Shown here piece by piece: positions 59,095 to 64,000 of a DNA stretch of 64,000 bases. Both the position numbers and the translations under genes were made by a program. How positions within the stretch are numbered: position 1 is the first letter of the stretch; the number at the start of each line of letters is the position of its first letter. Below the pieces are notes generated by a model. It did no database searches and was not told the origin of the DNA. It was given only the letters and a program-made list of their open reading frames with translations. Origin of the DNA: Calliphora vicina (taxonomy: Eukaryota; Arthropoda; Insecta; Diptera; Calliphoridae); the NCBI RefSeq assembly GCF_958450345.1, contig NC_088783.1:21703701-21767700 (forward strand), written 5' to 3'.

Positions 59095-59262
59095 TCTAAT
59101 ATTATAAGAGAACAATAGTTTCTGAAAATTAATAATTTTATACAGGTTTATAAGTTTTTTAAGGAAAAGGATGTATGGCAGCCACCCGAATCCTTGCTGC
59201 GATTGTAATAAAAATTTTCACAAACAACAATAACTTTATTAAAATGACTATAACCAAATTTT
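59095..59262 (+). repeat. Right copy of the ~165-bp direct repeat
   Basis: Matches 57505-57680. The two copies sit on either side of the DD37E element, which was therefore inserted between tandem units of the host hAT-like element. Confidence 0.8.
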
Positions 59263-59819
59263 AAAATGTTAGGAGTATAACTGTGAATTTTATTCAAAAT
59301 TATATGTTCAGGATATATGGGAGGTACCCGTGTCCTTTCACGGATTTTTTCAAAAATTATATTTTTTCTTAACCTTACCAAAGGGTAATGTTCCACAAAT
59401 TTTTATTTGTCTGCAATAACTCCTTCTATTTTTGTCCATTGCCTATATGAAAACAAAGCACTGTGTGGCATTAAGTTCATTAATTTCTCTATTAGTAATT
59501 GAAAATTATCATTTCAAAACATTTTGCTTCAAAAATTTTTAGTTTTTTTAAGTATCAAAAATTCATTAAATGTATCGAAACATTCATATTTGTTTTAATT
59601 GCAATTTCTATTTATAAGAGATTTCATTATCGAAAGATTTTGTAACTTCACATACATAGTTACCGCTCCTGATAGTCATTTCCCAGCAGTTCTAGGAGAC
59701 TGTTCTGGGGGGTTACTCCCTAATTCGATTCGAATGGAAATCGTTTCGAATTGCAATGTATTTAGACACATTTTCGAACACTTCCGTTTTCGGATTGAGT
59801 TACGCAGTAACCCCCCAAC

Positions 59820-59935
59820 CTAGTGATTTTACCTATCATTTAGGGTCACAACTAGTTATATAACTAGCTACGTGATTAGTTATTTTAACACTTTCAGGTC
59901 CAATTGACTTCTCTCTGCATTACAAATAGCACATA
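59820..59935 (+). repeat. Dispersed repeat, inverted to 50450-50600
   Basis: See 50450-50600. It lies inside the 4.38-kb hAT-like element. Confidence 0.4.
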
Positions 59936-60354
59936 CATACATGTCAAATGATCCAAAATATATAAATTGGAGTCAACCAAGTGATCAGACATTATTGACA
60001 AGAGCCTATATAAGGGATACATTTACTACTTACTTGCTTAATTGCTGGGTTATTACGAGGTGAAAATTAGGGCTGGATGCTGCTTTTCAGCACGATCAAA
60101 ATATTGATGATTTTAAAAGGATAGTCACAATATAGAAGCTCTAAATATTATGGCTTTAAACCAAGATATTAGAATTCATATATCAGTAGTTTTTTTCAGA
60201 AGAAAAATTATTTTAGAATTTTAACTGTATAATTCCTGGTACAATTTAAATATAAGTGCATATTTTTTAACTCTTTAGGTCATATTTTGATTTTTTTGAA
60301 GCATATTTTAGGCGCATATTTTCCAATAATAAATGCATGAAAATCCGCCCTCTA

Positions 60355-61860
60355 GTTATTATGCATTTAACAAAACATAATTTTGAATAATGTTAAAGAT
60401 TTCTGGTTCCATTGAACTCATTTTTGGACATTAAAACCGACATTTGTTTTTTTCAAAAAATGGAGTTACCTAGTTTTTCAAAAAAAAACTTTTTTTTTTA
60501 AAATTTATTTTGATATTTTACGGAATTGAAGCAACTTTAGATATCATTTACAAAAAAATAACAGGTCAGGCAGAGTGATAGTAAATGGAACTCACTTTCT
60601 ATTATTGCTGTTATCTCAATTTTCTCAAAAAGTGGAGTTAACTAGTTTTTCCATACAGATTTGTGTATTAACATTCTAATATTTGGTCTCGTGAAAATGC
60701 CCCTATAACATTAATTTATTACGGCTTTAATAAACAAAATTCGTACTATCAAATAACTAATTTTAAAAATGATGAACTAAATTTATTTAAATTTAAAATA
60801 ACTGTTAAATCAAAACAATTACAATAAATGTACCACACTGTACCATATTTAACAATGAATAATCGGCTTGCATTTATTGTTTGATTGAAATTAAAGAGAA
60901 GTTTGGACTACCAATAAATTGCAACACATGAACAAAACAATTTATGAAACATAACAGCAACTACACACAATTTTTTCTTTCTTAATTTCAAGTTTTATTA
61001 GCTTTTTATTAGTCATTTTTCAATGGCCAACTCGTAAGTAGTCCAGTTTTGTTATTAATGAAACAAAAATGAAGAACCTGTTGTATTTTGTATTTGTTAT
61101 TTACCTATACAATGATTGCTTTTTGTTGTTTTGATTTTAACTGTAATTTTCTCCCCTCTCTTTTTGTTACCATTTCTATGTGTTTCAAATTGAAACTTGC
61201 CAGACATATTGAACTCTTGCAAATTGAATGCTGCCATAGTACAATAAGGTAGTTGATTATTTTTGTTTTTATGTTTTTGTAGTTTGTTTATTTTTATAGG
61301 TTATTTTAAGTATTTTGTTGTTGGTTTTTTTTGGGGGGAAGCTCCATTTTTTGTTGTTGTTGTTTATTAACCATATAAAGAGCACTTTAAAATGGACTTA
61401 ATAGCAATTTGAGCTTAAATTGTACTCACCATTTACATTCCAGCCATTCATTGTGTTTGTTTGTGTACATTTTCAATTTATTATTTGTATGAAAATCACG
61501 AACCATACCTTTGTGTACTCAATGTAATTTTATTTCTATTTTTTTTTTTGATAACTCTCCCAAATGTTTTATGCCACGTTAAGTATTTTCTGTTTTTTTT
61601 TGGTCAATTTAGACACCCAAAAAAAAAATACTTTTAAATTTTTTTTTTACAGTTGTTTTGTTTTCATTTATTTTTTACAAAACTTCTCTCTCTAATCATA
61701 GTCTGACAGTGCACAGTGGAGATGAATGTATAAAAATACAAAAATAAAATTTTATGAGCTCAAGAGAAAAGCTTTTTAGAGCTTGTACAAAACTTGTTGT
61801 AAATTGGTAGGGATTCTAATTTCCAGTTATATTTCTATTCCCGGGAAATATTACAAAAAT
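60355..61860. other. AT-rich spacer
   Basis: No coding sequence recognised. Long T tracts with TTGTTGTTG near 61355. Confidence 0.35.
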
Positions 61861-61865
61861 CGGGT

Positions 61866-61970
61866 CATTCTCGGAAAATGAATTTGCTATTGCAAATTAA
61901 TTTTTTCTATTGCAAATTCATTTTTGCTATTGCAAATTCATTTTTACTATTGCAAATTCATTTCCCCTAT
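61866..61970. repeat. Short tandem repeat, ~20-bp unit
   Basis: Four to five copies of GCTATTGCAAATTCATTTTT-like units with A/T changes. It ends right at the left edge of the mariner relic at 61972. Confidence 0.8.
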
Positions 61971-61971
61971 C

Positions 61972-62340
61972 GTTTGAATGCGGTTTTTGTTTTTAATAAC
62001 TTATATGTCATTTTAAAAGATACATATCTGTCATTTATTCTTACTTAGTTATTGAACATTATAGTTTTTTTTTTGCTTTGAAAATGTCGAATTTTATACC
62101 AACAAAGAGTCGTACGCGGAAAGTTTAGCTTTACTTTTTAATTTGAAAAAAAATTGCCACTGAAGCACACCGATTGCTCACCAAAGCTTATGGTGAATGT
62201 GCTCCAACGTGCGAGAGATATTTTTCAGAATTGGTGATTTTGACATTTAATTTTGATATTTAAAAATATTCATTATATGTACATATTTTTATAATTTTTA
62301 AAAAGTTGACAAAAATGATTGAATGCCACACCACTGTATA
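61972..62340 (+). pseudogene. Internally deleted mariner (copy 2)
   Basis: The 5' non-coding part (GTTTTTAATAACTTATATGT, then CATCTGTCATTTATTCT) and the transposase start (AAAATGTCGAATTTTATACC) match the copy at 63335. The coding fragment GECAPTCERYF-like then breaks off after about 60 residues and unrelated AT-rich sequence follows. Confidence 0.7.
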
Positions 62341-63334
62341 CTGCATAAGTCTAAAAGTTTATGTATTTTTGTTTACGAAAGCACTTGAAAAATAACAACA
62401 ACAAAAAAAAAACAAACATTCATTATCATTTGCATTGAATTACATTAATTAACTTTCGTAATTTTCGAAAAAAATTAAAGACATTATTTAGCTCTCATAC
62501 ACACAAACACACAAGCGATATAAATTTGTGTGCCTATTTCTGTCTGTCTATCTCAGTTTGATTGTTTTTGAACTTGTTTCCATTTACATTGTTCAGGTTC
62601 TAATCTCAAACGCCCCCAATTTAATTGAATTTCCAAATACATCAGAATCTACAAGTACAATTTAAAAGTTTGTAAATTTAACAACATATTTCATTTATTT
62701 GGCTTTTTCCATTTTTGTGTACGTATGATTTTGTAAGTGTTTTATTTCTATTTACTTTTTATATTAGTTTAAAATTTATTATAACAAATATCATTTTATG
62801 AGATATTTTTATAAACTTTTTCAACATTTTTAGCTGGCAATGTGCTGTAACATCTATTGTTTTACTGATAAGATTTTTTTTTTAGTTTAATTCAACACTC
62901 GTACTAATTGTAAATTATTTTCAATTTGAAAGTTTCTACAAATAGATTCTTTTAAAAATTTGTTTTGTTTTGTAATTCAGCACAGTGGTGAGGCTGATGG
63001 GAAAATAAGGGGTAGTAAAGTAATAGGAACTTTATTAATACAGGAATAATTTATATTTTTTAATAAAATAGACGTTTTTAAATTTAAAATTTATTTAAAA
63101 ACAAATAGTATGTATATTAGAACAAACGATTGGAAAGTAAATATGTATTGCAAAATGAGTAATGAAGTAATTAAAAGTAGATTAATATTAGAGATAATAA
63201 TTCCTGGACTTTTTCCATCAAAGATTTATTTTTAAATCTGAATGTATATAAACAAATTGAAACCAGTATTATAGCCAGTATTTTCTCTAAATATTATTGG
63301 GTATATGACAATAGGAATTTAGATGGCGTATCTT
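62341..63334. other. AT-rich spacer
   Basis: No gene or repeat terminus recognised. Confidence 0.35.
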
Positions 63335-64000
63335 TTGAACGGGGTTTTTGTTTTTAATAACTTATATGTCATTTTGTAGGGTACACATCTGTCATTTATT
63401 CTCACATGGATATTAAACATTATAGTGTAAACAACATAGTTTTTCTTTGCTTCGAAAATGACGAATTTTGTACCAGCAAAGCGTCAACAAAAATACTGAT
63501 TGTGTTTCATCGGTTTCAACATGCAAGAGATGGTTTGTGCTGTTCAGAAATGGTGATTTTGACACAGAAGACAAATATCGTCCAGGCCAGCCAAAAAAGT
63601 TTGAATACCAAGAATTAGAGGCATTACTCCATGAAGATTGTTGTAAAACTCAACAAAAGTTTTCAAAATCATTGGGAGTATCAATTTCAAAACTGTTGCG
63701 AACAGCAGAATTCATGCAAAAGCAGGGGAATTGGACACTATACGAATTGAAGCTGATACACATTGAAAGAAGATTTTGCATGTCTAAAATGCAGCTTGAA
63801 CGCAATAAAAAAAATCAATTTCACATCCAATCATTACTTGCGATGAAAATTAATCAACTACGATAATCTCAAGCATAAGAGATCGTATGTGAAGACCGGC
63901 CGAATCGACACCAAAGCCATATAGCCATGGGGTTAAGGTAATGCTCTGTATTTGGTGGGAGCAAAAGGGTCCTATCTATTATGAGCTGCTAAAAGCTGAG
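63335..64000 (+). pseudogene. mariner transposase relic (copy 3), cut by window end
   Basis: The 5' non-coding part is followed by the transposase start (near 63460) and readable segments in shifting frames: FRNGDFDTEDKYRPGQPKKF, YQELEALLHEDCCKTQQ, KSLGVSISKLL, then QGNWTLYELKLIHIERRFCM and pieces of the YYELLK region near 63980. Frameshifts at several points and a stop near 63864 make it non-functional. It continues past the right edge. Confidence 0.8.

Larger units (their letters stand above)
55979..60354. mobile_element. 4.38-kb hAT-like element with a nested transposon
   Basis: Ends TAGGGGGCGGATTT (55979) and AAATCCGCCCTCTA (60354) are inverted; the first 21 bp match at 18 positions. A perfect 8-bp duplication GTTATTAT flanks them (55971-55978 and 60355-60362). 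YARNG-type termini and 8-bp duplication indicate hAT. No hAT transposase is recognisable inside. The interior contains tandem blocks (57505-57680 and 59095-59262) and a DD37E Tc1/mariner element (57720-59017). A truncated relative of the left end is at 22265-22545. Confidence 0.75.

Noticed and set aside
1..64000. tRNA, rRNA and snRNA genes
   Set aside because: No cloverleaf-compatible A/B box pair or conserved snRNA sequence was seen by eye. A covariance-model scan (tRNAscan-SE, Infernal) would be decisive.

Overview
The window is a piece of an AT-rich, repeat-laden dipteran genome. Genes have introns with canonical GT-AG sites, the recognisable proteins are closest in type to Drosophila proteins, and there is a heavy load of Tc1/mariner, hAT and MITE-type DNA transposons. 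A calyptrate fly such as a blow fly or house-fly relative is the best guess; this is inferred from base composition and gene type, with no database search. There are no operons, no RNA genes and no bacterial or viral genes that I can see.

Genes, left to right: (1) a secreted acidic DUF4773-type protein on the minus strand (705-2127, two coding exons, 453 aa, with a splice acceptor in its 5' UTR); (2) ND-24/NDUFV2, the 24 kDa 2Fe-2S subunit of mitochondrial complex I (23839-25185, plus strand, five exons, 242 aa); (3) a tandem-chromodomain protein on the minus strand (27606-34779) with two mutually exclusive in-frame last exons, one of which encodes a BESS-like motif; (4) penguin, the PUM3/Puf6-type pumilio-repeat nucleolar protein (37636-40301, plus, four exons, 704 aa); (5) dodo, the Pin1-type WW/peptidyl-prolyl isomerase (40617-41251, minus, two exons, 162 aa), convergent with penguin. 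The penguin-dodo pair reproduces part of the Drosophila flightless-region gene order. A candidate promoter with an Inr/DPE and a long non-coding first exon of a further plus-strand gene lies at 44102-44719.

The rest, well over 80 percent, is intergenic and intronic sequence made largely of repeats. Main blocks: a mariner relic (2637-3400); two inverted copies of one dispersed repeat (3455-4255 and 18655-19500); tandem repeats at 4700-5480; a compound repeat locus at 7250-12440 (palindrome-studded array, then a ~200-bp tandem array, interrupted by a 2.57-kb foldback element with ~1-kb nearly identical inverted arms); a 31-bp minisatellite (13650-14640); DDE transposase relics (15430-15790, 45990-46560, 46690-46890); a Jockey-type LINE relic (18140-18590); several MITEs with readable termini; a hAT/ZMYM1-like relic (36633-36998); a 1.13-kb foldback hAT element with a perfect 8-bp target duplication (42144-43275); a 4.38-kb hAT-like element, also with a perfect 8-bp duplication (55979-60354), which carries inside it a complete Tc1/mariner element of DD37E type with an intact transposase (57720-59017); and two further mariner relics (61972-62340, 63335-64000).

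The genes are housekeeping and chromatin loci with no evident shared pathway. The strongest points for follow-up are the alternative BESS exon of the chromodomain gene, the large foldback palindrome as a possible hairpin-RNA source, the two hAT elements dated by intact target duplications, and the apparently intact DD37E transposase.
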